Assembly: GCA_017449265.1 (NCBI GenBank)
Contig: JAFSJW010000089.1
Coordinates: forward strand, 1 to 64,000
Source: Treponema sp.
GTDB taxonomy: Bacteria > Spirochaetota > Spirochaetia > Treponematales > Treponemataceae
DNA length: 64,000 nucleotides
Reading direction: 5' to 3'
A program made the position numbers and the translations under genes. The notes below the pieces were generated by a model. That model was not told the origin of the DNA. It worked only from the letters and a program-made list of their open reading frames with translations, and made no database searches. The first letter of the stretch is position 1. Each line of letters starts with the position of its first letter. Positions 49,910 through 59,174 of this stretch are shown one piece after another.

Positions 49910-50042
49910 TATTTTGCTGGCATGAAATCATATCCCAGTGACTACGCATCCAGCTAAAATTTTTTTAAGCATAAAAGCCTCCTTAATGAATCTTATGATA
50001 ACCCGCAGGGTATGTCATGTAATGTCAGAGGGTAAAAAAATT

Positions 50043-50070
50043 TTGTAATTTCAACAAATTATGCTAAAAT
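50043..50070 (+). promoter_or_regulatory. Extended -10 promoter of the HAD lipoprotein gene
   Basis: TTGTAA (50043-50048), a 16-base spacer and TGCTAAAAT with the TG extension (TAAAAT at 50065-50070), 65 bases before the start codon. Confidence 0.55.
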
Positions 50071-50134
50071 ATTAGGTCTGTTCGGGAATTTCATGTTTAC
50101 GGGCAGAATTGAATCTTTCTAAAGGAGCTGACAC

Positions 50135-51175
50135 ATGAAATTTTCCTCAAAAAAATCCGTTCTCTTTTTTTCTTGCATAGTCCTTGCGATTTTTTTCTCA
50201 TCGTGCAAAAAAGACGATTCTCTTTCCTACTGGAACGATAATGCGCCTGCAAAAAAAGCACTGACCGAGTATGTTGAAAGCGTCACCAAAAAGGGTTCGG
50301 CTGATTTTATTCCTGTTAAGGACAGAATCGCCGTGTTTGATTTGGACGGCACTCTTTTCTGTGAGACCGACCCGATTTATTTTGACTGGATTTTGTATAC
50401 TCAGCGAGTGCTCGATGATGAGAATTACAAAAACCAAGCGACGGAAGAGCAGATTGCTCTTGCCAATGATTTGCGGGAGGCGATGAAAACCAGGAATCTT
50501 TCGGAAGACCTTGAAGGCCGCCATGCCGCCCTTATGCCGCAGCTTTTCAAGGGATTAACTGTCGAAGAATTCAAGGACTATATCCGGGCTTACAAAAAAC
50601 AGGATACTCCGGGTTTCAAGAACATGAAGCGGGGAGAGGCATTCTATGTGCCAATGGTTCAGGTGGTGAACTATCTCGTTGAGAATGATTTCACCGTTTA
50701 CATTTGCAGCGGAACGGACAGAATCACAGTTCGCACCCAGATTGAGGATGTGCTTCCTGTCGATGAGTCTCATGTTATCGGAACTGACAATACCCTTGTC
50801 GCAACAGCTCAGGGCGAAACGAGCGGCTTGGAGTATGTCTTTACAAACGATGATGATGTCGTGCTTGGCGGAAAACAAATCTCAAAGAACATCAAGATGA
50901 ACAAAGTTTCCGTTCTTGCTCAGGAAATCGGGCGAAAACCGGTTCTTTCTTTCGGAAACAGCTCTGGTGACGCAAGCATGGCGAACTATGTGATTAATAA
51001 AAATCCGCACAAAAGCCTTGCATTCATGCTTCTCTGCGATGACACAGAGCGTGAGTACGGAAATATTCCAAAAGCGGAAAAAATGAAATCTGCATGCGAA
51101 AAAAACGGCTGGATTCCAATATCAATGCACGATGATTGGAAAACAATCTACGGTGATGGTATCGAAAAAAAATGA
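50135..51175 (+). CDS. HAD-superfamily phosphatase lipoprotein
   Basis: 346 residues. Lipoprotein signal MKFSSKKSVLFFSCIVLAIF ending in FFSSC. The HAD active site is FDLDGTLF (DxDGT), with the second motif YICSGTDR and the third around LSFGNSSGDASM (GDxxxD-like). The cap domain lies between residues 90 and 170. It is related to phosphoserine phosphatase-like and class C-type acid phosphatases and should act outside the cytoplasm on a small phosphoester. AAAGGAG precedes the ATG. The ABC-ATPase fusion gene follows after about 100 bases. Confidence 0.85.
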   Translation: MKFSSKKSVLFFSCIVLAIFFSSCKKDDSLSYWNDNAPAKKALTEYVESVTKKGSADFIPVKDRIAVFDLDGTLFCETDPIYFDWILYTQRVLDDENYKNQATEEQIALANDLREAMKTRNLSEDLEGRHAALMPQLFKGLTVEEFKDYIRAYKKQDTPGFKNMKRGEAFYVPMVQVVNYLVENDFTVYICSGTDRITVRTQIEDVLPVDESHVIGTDNTLVATAQGETSGLEYVFTNDDDVVLGGKQISKNIKMNKVSVLAQEIGRKPVLSFGNSSGDASMANYVINKNPHKSLAFMLLCDDTEREYGNIPKAEKMKSACEKNGWIPISMHDDWKTIYGDGIEKK

Positions 51176-51279
51176 AAAATCAATAGAATTTACTCAGTCG
51201 ATGCCGTCAGAACACAAAACGAATCTGACAAGCGTGAGAGCCGCAATAGTTGGGCACATTGCAAAGGGAGCTTCCGAAA

Positions 51280-52383
51280 ATGAGCGAAACAATGATTACA
51301 ATCCGACATTTGAGAAAAGAATATCCGAATGTCACTCCGTTAAAAGATGTAAGCACAGAAATCAAAAAAGGAGAGGTCATTTCTATAATCGGACCGAGCG
51401 GAACTGGTAAGTCAACTTTTTTGCGTTGCATAAATCTTCTGGAAAAACCAACCAGCGGAGAAATCCTTATTCACGGAGTTCCTATCACATCACCAAAAAG
51501 CGATGTGCCTGCCCTCCGCCGCAAAATGGGAATGGTATTTCAGTCTTTCAATTTGTTCAATCACATGACTATTATCGAAAACATAATGGCCGCTCCAGTT
51601 GACCTTTTGCACAAGACAAAAGAAGAAGCATTCAAAAAAGGCATGGAACTATTGGGTATGGTAGGGCTTTCAGACAAAACGAACTCTTTCCCCGATGAGC
51701 TTTCCGGCGGACAAAAGCAGCGGGTTGCAATTGCCCGCACACTTGCAATGGAACCTGAAATTGTCCTTTTTGACGAGCCTACAAGTGCTCTTGACCCAAC
51801 AATGGTAGGCGAAGTTCTCAGCGTAATAAAGAATCTGGCAAAGAACGGTCTTACAATGATGATAGTCACGCACGAAATGCGTTTTGCCCGTCAGGTTTCA
51901 ACAAGAATATTTTATATGGACCAAGGCATAATCTACGAAGAAGGAACCCCTGAGCAAGTATTCGGAAATCCTCAGAAAGAAAAAACAAGGCAGTTCATAA
52001 AGCGTCTCAAAGTTTTTGCTCAGGAAATAAACAGCGTGAATTTTGATTTTCTTGCGCTTGTAAGTCAGCTTGAAGAATTCGGGCGAAAGCAGCAAATGTC
52101 GCAAAAGACAATAACAAACATGCAGCTTGTATTTGAAGAGCTTTTTATGCAGAATCTTCTGCCTGTTTTCCCGAAAATTTTTTCCCTCTCCTTTACGGTA
52201 GAATATTCTGAGGAAAAAAACGAAGTTGAAATGAGATTTATTTATGAGGGAGAAAACAAAAATCCTTTTGACAATCTCAATGATATTTCAAAAAAGCTCA
52301 TTGAAAAAGCCAGTACGGTTCAAAAGCACGAATATAAGGACGGAAAAAACGATATAAGCGTTATGATACGAAGTGATTCGTAA
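51280..52383 (+). CDS. GlnQ-type ABC ATPase fused to a histidine-kinase-like ATPase domain
   Basis: 367 residues from [20 protein letters not shown], with AAGGGAG upstream. Residues 1-240 are a polar amino acid ABC ATPase: Walker [10 protein letters not shown], signature [14 protein letters not shown], Walker [17 protein letters not shown] switch. The last 115 residues ([20 protein letters not shown], then [15 protein letters not shown] and [16 protein letters not shown]) resemble the RsbW-type HATPase fold, with an EE..N box and a weak G-box. No permease or binding protein is next to it. The fusion may couple transport to a regulatory ATPase; the domain is not catalytic for certain. Confidence 0.8.
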   Translation: MSETMITIRHLRKEYPNVTPLKDVSTEIKKGEVISIIGPSGTGKSTFLRCINLLEKPTSGEILIHGVPITSPKSDVPALRRKMGMVFQSFNLFNHMTIIENIMAAPVDLLHKTKEEAFKKGMELLGMVGLSDKTNSFPDELSGGQKQRVAIARTLAMEPEIVLFDEPTSALDPTMVGEVLSVIKNLAKNGLTMMIVTHEMRFARQVSTRIFYMDQGIIYEEGTPEQVFGNPQKEKTRQFIKRLKVFAQEINSVNFDFLALVSQLEEFGRKQQMSQKTITNMQLVFEELFMQNLLPVFPKIFSLSFTVEYSEEKNEVEMRFIYEGENKNPFDNLNDISKKLIEKASTVQKHEYKDGKNDISVMIRSDS

Positions 52384-52404
52384 TAGCGCAAAACGGGGAG
52401 CTTC

Positions 52405-53151
52405 CTAGCCGCAGTCATAGCTGTCAGGCCAGGCGCGGAAGAAAAGTTTAAGCCCGTATTTCTTTGCAAGGCTCAGAGAGTCGCTTGTAGGAACTGATTT
52501 TGAAACAAGAATTCCGACACGAGCGCGAATCACTTTTTCAACCATATCCACCGGAACGCGCCCGGATGTAAAAATCATCGCATCGCAAGGAGGAATATCG
52601 TTCAGAAGCATATATCCCAACGCCTTGTCAAGAGCCGTGTGTCTTCCGATATCTTCCGCCGTAAAAACAGGCTTTCCTTTTCGGGCAAGAATGCAAATAT
52701 GCGTTCCAGATGTGTATTTATGAACTACGCCGTCAGACGAAAAAGCATTTGCAAGGGCAAAAATCCATTCTGGCTTGTAATCAACTGGCGGAAGTTTTTC
52801 GGGCGGAAGTGAATTCTCAATTTTCAGGAATTGCTCGTTTTTCGGGCAGCATGATTCCTCGGATTTTGCGTTTTCGTTCCATTCAAAATCTTTTGAAAGA
52901 AAAACCGTGGCATTGTTTTTCGTTTCGCAAAAGAAAATAGAAGAGATTTCTGATTTTTTTTCAATCAGACCGGAAGAAAGCAAATGGCCAGCTACAAGCT
53001 CCATAAGATTTTCGCCCGTGCAAACAAGATTGCAAAAAAGCATTCCGTTTACGCGGACAGAAAGTTTATGCTCGTTCAAAACAAGAATGTCTTTTTCCAC
53101 AAAGCGTCCGTCAGGAAAAATCCGTCTTATTCTTTTTGAAGAAATATTCAC
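52405..53151 (-). CDS. fdhD: Formate dehydrogenase accessory protein FdhD
   Basis: 248 residues from a GTG that overlaps the stop of the MOSC-MogA gene (GTGA), with GGGGAGGG upstream. FdhD transfers sulfur to the molybdenum cofactor before it is inserted into formate dehydrogenase. Landmarks: VRVNGMLFCNLVCTGENLMELVAGHLLSSGLI near the start, the catalytic Cys region (ESCCPKN, residues around 97-98, a CC in place of CGxCG), and FTAEDIGRHTALDKALGYML then FTSGRVPVDMVEKVIRA. It is the last gene of the long FDH/Mo-cofactor operon. Confidence 0.9.
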   Translation of the reverse strand: MNISSKRIRRIFPDGRFVEKDILVLNEHKLSVRVNGMLFCNLVCTGENLMELVAGHLLSSGLIEKKSEISSIFFCETKNNATVFLSKDFEWNENAKSEESCCPKNEQFLKIENSLPPEKLPPVDYKPEWIFALANAFSSDGVVHKYTSGTHICILARKGKPVFTAEDIGRHTALDKALGYMLLNDIPPCDAMIFTSGRVPVDMVEKVIRARVGILVSKSVPTSDSLSLAKKYGLKLFFRAWPDSYDCG

Positions 53152-54062
53152 GCATCGCCCTCCCCGCGCAAAACAGGTATTCCGTGTTCCAGAACAGGAA
53201 GAACGAATTCGGCACATTCTTTGCCAGCTTTGGGGCTTCCGGGAAGGTTTATAATCAGAGTTTTTCCGCGGATTACGCTTGCCCCGCGCGAAAGCATAGC
53301 TCTTGGAGTGATATTCATGCTGAAAGCCCTTATTGCCTCCGCGATTCCGGGAGCATCTTTCGTAGCGGCCCGCATTGTGGCTTCCCTCATCATGTCGCGC
53401 GGAGAAAAACCAGTTCCCCCGGAAGTAAAAATCACATCGGGCTTTTGTATGTCCGCAATTTGGCAGAGAGCGTTAAAAAGCCCGTCCTCATCGTCAGGAA
53501 GAATCGTGAGCGAGCAAACAAGATAACCGTTTTTCTGGAGAACTTCTTTTATAACAGGACCGCTTTTATCTTCGCGCTCGCCGGAAGAACATCGGTCGCT
53601 CGCAACAAGAATTGCCGCCGAAAATCTTCGTCCTTCCAGTAATTCAAGCTCATCGCCCTCGCTTACGACTCCTCCATGAACAACATGTGCAAAGACGCCT
53701 TCCGTTGGCATAATGCACTTTCCTGTCCTTTTCGTTACATTGCACGAAGAATGGCATTTTTTCCCGATTTGAATCAGCTCAAGCTCCACATCGTTGCATT
53801 TGAATCTTGTTCCGACAGGGAAAGTCTTAAAATCAAAGCCCTCGACAAGAAGATTTTCGCCAAAATCACCGTCACTTATTTCCACGCCTGATTTTTTAAA
53901 ATCTTCCACCCGCTCAAAAGAAAGAAGGCTCACCTCACGCCAAGTCCCCGCATGAGCATCATTTTCAAGTCCAAAACTTTCCAGCAGCTTGCAAGATTTG
54001 ATATTTTTCTTTGCAGTTCCTTTTTTTTCACTTATGCAGACGGCCCTGATTTTTCCTTTCAT
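53148..54062 (-). CDS. MOSC domain-MogA/MoaB fusion protein
   Basis: 304 residues. Residues 1-145 are a MOSC domain (RAVCISEKKGTAKKNI, FGENLLVEGFDF, IGKKCHSSCNV with conserved cysteines, GVFAHVVHGG), which handles sulfur-carrier or Mo-cofactor chemistry. Residues 150-304 are MogA/MoaB, the molybdopterin adenylyltransferase (AAILVASDRCSSGEREDKSGPVI; DVIFTSGGTGFSPRD; LIINLPGSPK). This fusion is known from several anaerobes. It lies three bases after moaA. Confidence 0.9.
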   Translation of the reverse strand: MKGKIRAVCISEKKGTAKKNIKSCKLLESFGLENDAHAGTWREVSLLSFERVEDFKKSGVEISDGDFGENLLVEGFDFKTFPVGTRFKCNDVELELIQIGKKCHSSCNVTKRTGKCIMPTEGVFAHVVHGGVVSEGDELELLEGRRFSAAILVASDRCSSGEREDKSGPVIKEVLQKNGYLVCSLTILPDDEDGLFNALCQIADIQKPDVIFTSGGTGFSPRDMMREATMRAATKDAPGIAEAIRAFSMNITPRAMLSRGASVIRGKTLIINLPGSPKAGKECAEFVLPVLEHGIPVLRGEGDA

Positions 54063-54065
54063 AAT

Positions 54066-55040
54066 TTATCCCCCGATTTCATACATCATTTTGGAAAGCG
54101 TTTTTTGATGATTATTCAATTGATGCGCCAAAGGTTTTTGCAACAAAGCGTTTTCGATTTGTTTTTTAAGCTCTTTTTCAATTCTATCTTCCGCAATTTC
54201 TGAGCGCAAGATTTTTTTTATGTCAAAAGCGTCGTCGTAGCAAAGGCAGAGCTTTAACATTCCGCCGGCTGTGAGTCGAACGCGGTTGCACTCTGGGCAA
54301 AAAGCATTTGTAAGCGGAGAAATAAAGCCGATTTTTCCTTTGAATCCTTCAAACTGAAAAAGGCTCACAGGCTCATGCGCTTTTCTTCCGCATGAAATTC
54401 CTCGCCCAAAACGGGCCTCAAGCTCAGAGCGGACAAAGTAAGAACTAAGCCCTGTCATTTCAAAAGCCGTTCCGATTGGCATAAGTTCTATGAAACGGAC
54501 ATCCACGGGGGCATTTTTTGCGAACAAAGCAAGCTCGCAAAGCTCCTTTTTGTTCCATTCCGACGGAACAACATTGATTTTCAAAGGAAAACCAAGTTCC
54601 AGCGATTTTTCAATGCTTTTTAAGACAGCGCCAAGTCCGTGAAAGCCAGTGATTTCAAAAAAAGTATCGTCATTCAAAGTGTCAAGGCTTATGTTCACCC
54701 GTGAAAGCCCCGCTTTTTTCAGACTTTCAGCAAAATCAGAAAACAAAATTCCGTTCGTCGTAAGGCAGATTTCTTTAATTCCAGATATTTTATTCAATCT
54801 GGCAACAAGATTTTCAATATTACGGCGAACAAGAGGCTCGCCACCAGTCAGACGGACTTTTTTTAGCCCCATTTCCGCCATTACGCGCACGATTTTTTCT
54901 ATTTCTTCGTAAGTCAAAATCTCTTCATGCGGAACATGATTGATTTTTTCTGGCGGCATACAGTAGCGGCAGCGAAGATTGCATTTATCGGTAAGAGAAA
55001 TACGGAGATATTCTATTGTTCGTCCAAATCCATCGGTCAT
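54066..55040 (-). CDS. moaA: GTP 3',8-cyclase MoaA
   Basis: 324 residues. Radical SAM motif CNLRCRYC at residues 20-27, KVRLTGGEPLVRRNI, and the second cluster near the C-terminus (CPECNRVRLTAGGMLKLC). MoaA and MoaC turn GTP into cyclic pyranopterin monophosphate, the first step of molybdopterin synthesis. The protein ends in GG as it should, which is needed for activity. It follows modC with a two-base gap. Confidence 0.95.
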   Translation of the reverse strand: MTDGFGRTIEYLRISLTDKCNLRCRYCMPPEKINHVPHEEILTYEEIEKIVRVMAEMGLKKVRLTGGEPLVRRNIENLVARLNKISGIKEICLTTNGILFSDFAESLKKAGLSRVNISLDTLNDDTFFEITGFHGLGAVLKSIEKSLELGFPLKINVVPSEWNKKELCELALFAKNAPVDVRFIELMPIGTAFEMTGLSSYFVRSELEARFGRGISCGRKAHEPVSLFQFEGFKGKIGFISPLTNAFCPECNRVRLTAGGMLKLCLCYDDAFDIKKILRSEIAEDRIEKELKKQIENALLQKPLAHQLNNHQKTLSKMMYEIGG

Positions 55041-55042
55041 TT

Positions 55043-56098
55043 TTATTCCAAAAGCATAATCTTTTCACTTTCAATTTTCAGAAACAGAGGATTAGAAGGA
55101 AGAAATTTTTCTATTTTTTTCCAAAGCTCTTTTTCAACTTCCCATGAAATCAATTTTTCCTGCTCAGAATAAGTGTTTTGAGTAAAATAAATTATAAAAG
55201 AAAACGCATCCTCAATCACGCGTTTTATGCAGCAAGAAAAAATATTTTCGTCTGACTCAAACGGAGCATTTGTTTGAACAAGATAATGCGCCCGAAATCC
55301 TGCGTAAGGCGGTTTGTTGTGATTTTTTTCCGCAACCCTGATTTTTATTCCCCACTCAGAAGCAAAAGCCGTATTTTCATCTATCCATTCAAGACGCGAA
55401 ATATTTTTACACCCAGAAAGAAGTGCGGAACAAAGTGTTTTTGGATTTTCAAAAAAATCATGCTTGTCTTGTGGCTCTAAAAGGTGTCCTTTTTCCATTA
55501 CCGCAATTTTTTCCGAAAGACGGAACGCCTCATTTCTGTCATGAGTCACAAGAATAGACGGGCATTTTTTCTCTTCGAGCAAATCAAGAATCATGCGCTC
55601 AAGCTCTGACTTTCTGTTTGAATCCAGTGCTGAAAACGGCTCGTCAAACAAAAGAACATCAGGCTCGGAGGCCAAAAGCCTTGCAAGCGCGACTCTCTGC
55701 TGCTCCCCGCCAGAAAGCTGATTCGGAAAAAACTTTTCTTTCCCACAAAGAGCGAATCGTTTTATGTAAAAAGCAGCAGCATCTTTGTTTTTTGCCGTGG
55801 AACTGATATTTTTATAAACATTCATATTCGGAAAAAGCGCGTAATTCTGAAAAAGATACCCCACCCTCCGTTTTTGCGGCGGAAGATTTATGCGTTTTTC
55901 TGAATCAAAAAGGGGCACTCCGTTCAAAATGATTTTTCCGCTATCCGGCGTTTCGATTCCTGCGACGCATTTTAAAAGCATGGATTTTCCAGCCCCGGAC
56001 TCTCCCAAAACAGCAAGAGGATTTGAATCAGTTTCAAAATCGGCACGGAGAAAAAAATCAACAAGATTTTTTTCAATACGCACTACAAGCTGGCTCAT
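55043..56098 (-). CDS. modC: Molybdate ABC transporter ATP-binding protein ModC
   Basis: 351 residues. Walker A GESGAGKSM, Q-loop GYLFQNYALFP, signature LSGGEQQRVALARLL, Walker B VLLFDEPFSALD, then VTHDRNEAF. The C-terminal part (from about residue 230) is a poorly conserved TOBE-like domain. The start overlaps the modB stop by ATGA. It powers molybdate (or tungstate) uptake for formate dehydrogenase. Confidence 0.9.
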   Translation of the reverse strand: MSQLVVRIEKNLVDFFLRADFETDSNPLAVLGESGAGKSMLLKCVAGIETPDSGKIILNGVPLFDSEKRINLPPQKRRVGYLFQNYALFPNMNVYKNISSTAKNKDAAAFYIKRFALCGKEKFFPNQLSGGEQQRVALARLLASEPDVLLFDEPFSALDSNRKSELERMILDLLEEKKCPSILVTHDRNEAFRLSEKIAVMEKGHLLEPQDKHDFFENPKTLCSALLSGCKNISRLEWIDENTAFASEWGIKIRVAEKNHNKPPYAGFRAHYLVQTNAPFESDENIFSCCIKRVIEDAFSFIIYFTQNTYSEQEKLISWEVEKELWKKIEKFLPSNPLFLKIESEKIMLLE

Positions 56099-56763
56099 CT
56101 GCTCTTTCCTTTTTCAAAAATGCGCTCGGTGACAAAATTCATCAAAAGAAGGATTATCGCAGAAATAGAAAAAATTATCAAAACCCACTTGAACGCCAAA
56201 GATTTGTTCCCGGATTGCATCGCCGTGTAAATTGCCACCGCCATAGTCTGAGTTTTTCCAGGAAGATTTCCTGCGACCATAATCGTCGCGCCGAATTCGC
56301 CTAGCGCACGCGCAAAAGAAAGAATTACGGCAGCAGCGATTCCAGGAAGAGAAACCGGAATCATTATTTTTGTAAAGATTGAAATCTCGCTCATTCCCAA
56401 AGTTCTTGCGGCAGAAACAATCGTGGGGTCAATCTGGGAAAAAGCCCCGCGCATAGTTCTGTACATCACGGGAAAAGAAACTAAACTTGCGGAAAAAACT
56501 CCTCCGCCCCAAGTAAAAAGCGGATTTATTCCGATTTTTGAAAGAAACTCCCCGAGCCAGCCGTTTTTAGAAAAAATCAGAAGGAGAAAAAATCCAACGA
56601 CCGTCGGAGGAATTACAAGAGGAAGAGAAAGAAGTGAGTCAATAACAGCCCGGGCGCGCTTTGCGTTCCCGACTTTCCATGCCGAAAAAATTCCTAAGAA
56701 AAAAGTGAAGAAAGTTGAGAAAAATGAAATCTTAAAGGAAATCCAAAGCGGGGAAAAGTCCAT
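56095..56763 (-). CDS. modB: Molybdate ABC transporter permease ModB
   Basis: 222 residues with five or six membrane helices. The family motifs PLVIPPTVVGFFLLLIF and the EAA loop (SAARTLGMSEISIFTKIMIPVSLPGIAAAVILSFARALGEFGATIMVAGN) are typical for ModB. It lies 12 bases after modA and overlaps modC. Confidence 0.92.
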   Translation of the reverse strand: MDFSPLWISFKISFFSTFFTFFLGIFSAWKVGNAKRARAVIDSLLSLPLVIPPTVVGFFLLLIFSKNGWLGEFLSKIGINPLFTWGGGVFSASLVSFPVMYRTMRGAFSQIDPTIVSAARTLGMSEISIFTKIMIPVSLPGIAAAVILSFARALGEFGATIMVAGNLPGKTQTMAVAIYTAMQSGNKSLAFKWVLIIFSISAIILLLMNFVTERIFEKGKSR

Positions 56764-56775
56764 TTGAAGCTCTAT

Positions 56776-57549
56776 TTAAAACGCAATCTTAAAGCCGGCG
56801 GAAGAATAGATTTTTCCTGCTTTTTCTGAAAAAAGAAAATCCATGAATTTTTCGGACTCTTCTTGGCTTTCCGTTGTTTTTACAATGCCGGCAGGATAAA
56901 TCACTTTCGGGCACGCGCTTTCGGGAGAGCGGGCAACTACACGAACTTTTCTGCTTGTGGCGGCATCCGTCGCATAAACGATCCCAAAATCGCAGGCAGA
57001 CTCTTCAACCCAGCTCAGAACAGTGCGCACATCGCTCGCAAAGTTCGCTTTTTTGGAAACCTTGTCCCAAACATCAAGGCTTTCGAAAATCGCCTTTGAA
57101 TACTGACCGACAGGAACGCTGGAAGGCTCTCCGATTGCAATCATTTTTACGGAAGGCAAAGCCAAATCCTTGAAAGAAGAAATCGCGCTTTCAGATGAAA
57201 AAGGCGCGATAAGTACGACTTCATTTTCCAAAAGATTCTTTACGCTTTCTTCTATAATAATGCCTTTTTTTTGAAGAGCCTCCATCTGTTTAGTGGCGGC
57301 AGAAATAAAAATGTCGCAAGGCGCTCCAGCTTCTATCTGAGCTTTTAGGGAACCAGAGCCACCGAACGAGAACAGAAGTTCCACATGCGGATTTTTTTTC
57401 TCATATTCAGATTTAAGCTCTTTGCAAACATCGCAAAGACTTGCCGCCGCCAAGACGGTAAGCTCAGTTTTTTCAGTTTTCTTTTTGCAAGACACAGCTC
57501 CGAGAAAAAATCCTGCGACAATAAAAATAATAATTTTTTTTGCAATCAA
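56776..57549 (-). CDS. modA: Molybdate-binding lipoprotein ModA
   Basis: 257 residues from a TTG start chosen because GGAGGG lies just upstream and because it gives a proper lipoprotein signal (AKKIIIFIVAGFFLGAVSC). The mature part is ModA: LTVLAAASLCDVCKELKSEYEK, FSFGGSGSLKAQIEAGAPCDIFISA, IAIGEPSSVPVGQYSK, DFGIVYATDA. It captures molybdate or tungstate outside the cytoplasmic membrane. It follows moaC after 43 bases. Confidence 0.9.
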   Translation of the reverse strand: MIAKKIIIFIVAGFFLGAVSCKKKTEKTELTVLAAASLCDVCKELKSEYEKKNPHVELLFSFGGSGSLKAQIEAGAPCDIFISAATKQMEALQKKGIIIEESVKNLLENEVVLIAPFSSESAISSFKDLALPSVKMIAIGEPSSVPVGQYSKAIFESLDVWDKVSKKANFASDVRTVLSWVEESACDFGIVYATDAATSRKVRVVARSPESACPKVIYPAGIVKTTESQEESEKFMDFLFSEKAGKIYSSAGFKIAF

Positions 57550-57592
57550 ACTATCCCTCCAAGAAAAAAAGAAGGAAATCATATTCCATAGA

Positions 57593-58075
57593 TTAGACCT
57601 GTTCGGAAACATAATGCCCAGACTTTCCGCCGAATTTTTCTTCAAGATGAATCTCGCCGATTTCCATAGTTTTATCAAGAGCCTTGCACATATCATAGAT
57701 TGTGAGCAGAGCAACGGAGCAGCCTGTCAGTGCCTCCATTTCTGCGCCTGTTTTTCCTGAAAGTTTTACCGAACATTCACAACGAATCTGATTTTTTTCA
57801 GGAAAAAGCTCAAAATCAACTGCGACATTCGATAAAATCAATGTATGGCAAAGCGGAATAAGCTCCGGAGTCTTTTTTGCCGCCATAATGCCCGAAACCC
57901 GCGCAACAGAAAGAACATTTCCTTTAGGAACGCTGTCCGAATTTATTGCATCCATCACAATCTTGCTCACAAAAATACTTCCGCTTGCGCGCGCAAACCG
58001 CACTGTCTCAGTTTTTTCGCTTACATCGACCATAGAAGCGTTCCCGTTTTTATCAATATGCGAAAATCCGTTCAT
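57593..58075 (-). CDS. moaC: Cyclic pyranopterin monophosphate synthase MoaC
   Basis: 160 residues. FSHIDKNGNASMVDVSEKTETVRFARASGSI at the N-terminus, PLCHTLILSNV with the catalytic His context, and KTGAEMEALTGCSVALLTIYDMCKALDKTM are the MoaC signature. It acts after MoaA. It lies between the second MoeA-like gene and modA on the same strand. Confidence 0.95.
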   Translation of the reverse strand: MNGFSHIDKNGNASMVDVSEKTETVRFARASGSIFVSKIVMDAINSDSVPKGNVLSVARVSGIMAAKKTPELIPLCHTLILSNVAVDFELFPEKNQIRCECSVKLSGKTGAEMEALTGCSVALLTIYDMCKALDKTMEIGEIHLEEKFGGKSGHYVSEQV

Positions 58076-58123
58076 AATCTCACCTATCTATACAAGCTGG
58101 CAGAAATTTATCCTCCGCCCGGT

Positions 58124-59164
58124 TTATTTTCCGAAGCCACAGTTCGGAAAGCGACATTCCTTGCAGCCAAGACAAAGACCGCCCTCCCCGAAAAAAGCCA
58201 TATCTTTTGAAGAAAGTTCTTCTCCGCAAAGAATCCGCGGGAAAACCAAGTCAAAAATCGTGCGCCCCGCATACATTACGCAGCCAGGAAGCCCTAGGAC
58301 AGGGATTTTTTTAGAATTATATACCAAATACGAAAGCAAAAACATCGCCCCGGGAAGAACAGGCGCGCCGTAGGAAATTATTTCCGCGCCGCTCGCCTTT
58401 ATTGCGCCAGGAGTTCTGTCGTCCGGGTCAACGCTCATTCCTCCGGTGCATAAAATTATGTCCGCCCCATGCTCGGCAAAGCTCAGAATTTCATTTTTGA
58501 TTGAATCCAAGTCATCGCCCGGAAAAACCTGATTCATTATCTCAAGGTCACAATCATATTCCAGAATTTTTTTCCGAATAACATCGCCGAACGAATCTTT
58601 TATCAGTCCTTTCTGAATTTCGCTTCCAGTAGTAACAAGCCCGATTTTTTTCTTCTCAAATGGAATTATTTTCAAAATCGGCTCATTTCCTGACACATTT
58701 TTTGCGCGCTCCATTTTTTCTTTTTCGATTACAAGCGGGATTATCCGCGTTCCGGCAAGTTTGTCGCCTTTGTGAACGACAGTGTTTCCGTGAATAGTTG
58801 CAATCATCATCTCGGAAAGCGAGTTGACTTCAAAAAGTTTTTGAGAATTGATTTTTAAAAGACCCGTCGTTTCCGAAAAAATCTCGATTTTTCCTTCGCT
58901 TGGTTCAGTTGCCCGCATAGTCGTAAAGTTTCCCATGCAAATATCACGCAAAATTTCCGCCGCATCGTTTTCATGAAGAATGCCCTCGGTTTTTTCCCAG
59001 ACATAAAGATTTTCCTTTCCGACGGAAAGAAGGACAGGAATATCTTCCTCACGCACGATATGACCTTTTTTGAAAACCGCGCCTTTTTTTTGCCCCGGAA
59101 TAATCTGCGTGATGTCGTGGCACAAAACATGCCCTACGGCATTCTCTGTTTTTATGTACTTCAT
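58124..59164 (-). CDS. Second MoeA-type molybdopterin-binding protein with C-terminal cysteines
   Basis: 346 residues from MKYIKTENAVGHVLCHDITQII, with GAGGAC before the ATG. It has the MoeA/CinA-like molybdopterin-binding fold (KKIGLVTTGSEIQKGLIKDSFG; ADIILCTGGMSVDPDDRTPGAI). The tail, CLGCKECRFPNCGFGK, has four cysteines and is characteristic of a MoeA-like subgroup found next to molybdoenzymes. It may insert metal or act on tungsten-type cofactors. It lies 10 bases after the mobA-mobB gene. Confidence 0.85.
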   Translation of the reverse strand: MKYIKTENAVGHVLCHDITQIIPGQKKGAVFKKGHIVREEDIPVLLSVGKENLYVWEKTEGILHENDAAEILRDICMGNFTTMRATEPSEGKIEIFSETTGLLKINSQKLFEVNSLSEMMIATIHGNTVVHKGDKLAGTRIIPLVIEKEKMERAKNVSGNEPILKIIPFEKKKIGLVTTGSEIQKGLIKDSFGDVIRKKILEYDCDLEIMNQVFPGDDLDSIKNEILSFAEHGADIILCTGGMSVDPDDRTPGAIKASGAEIISYGAPVLPGAMFLLSYLVYNSKKIPVLGLPGCVMYAGRTIFDLVFPRILCGEELSSKDMAFFGEGGLCLGCKECRFPNCGFGK

Positions 59165-59174
59165 TTTTTTGTCC

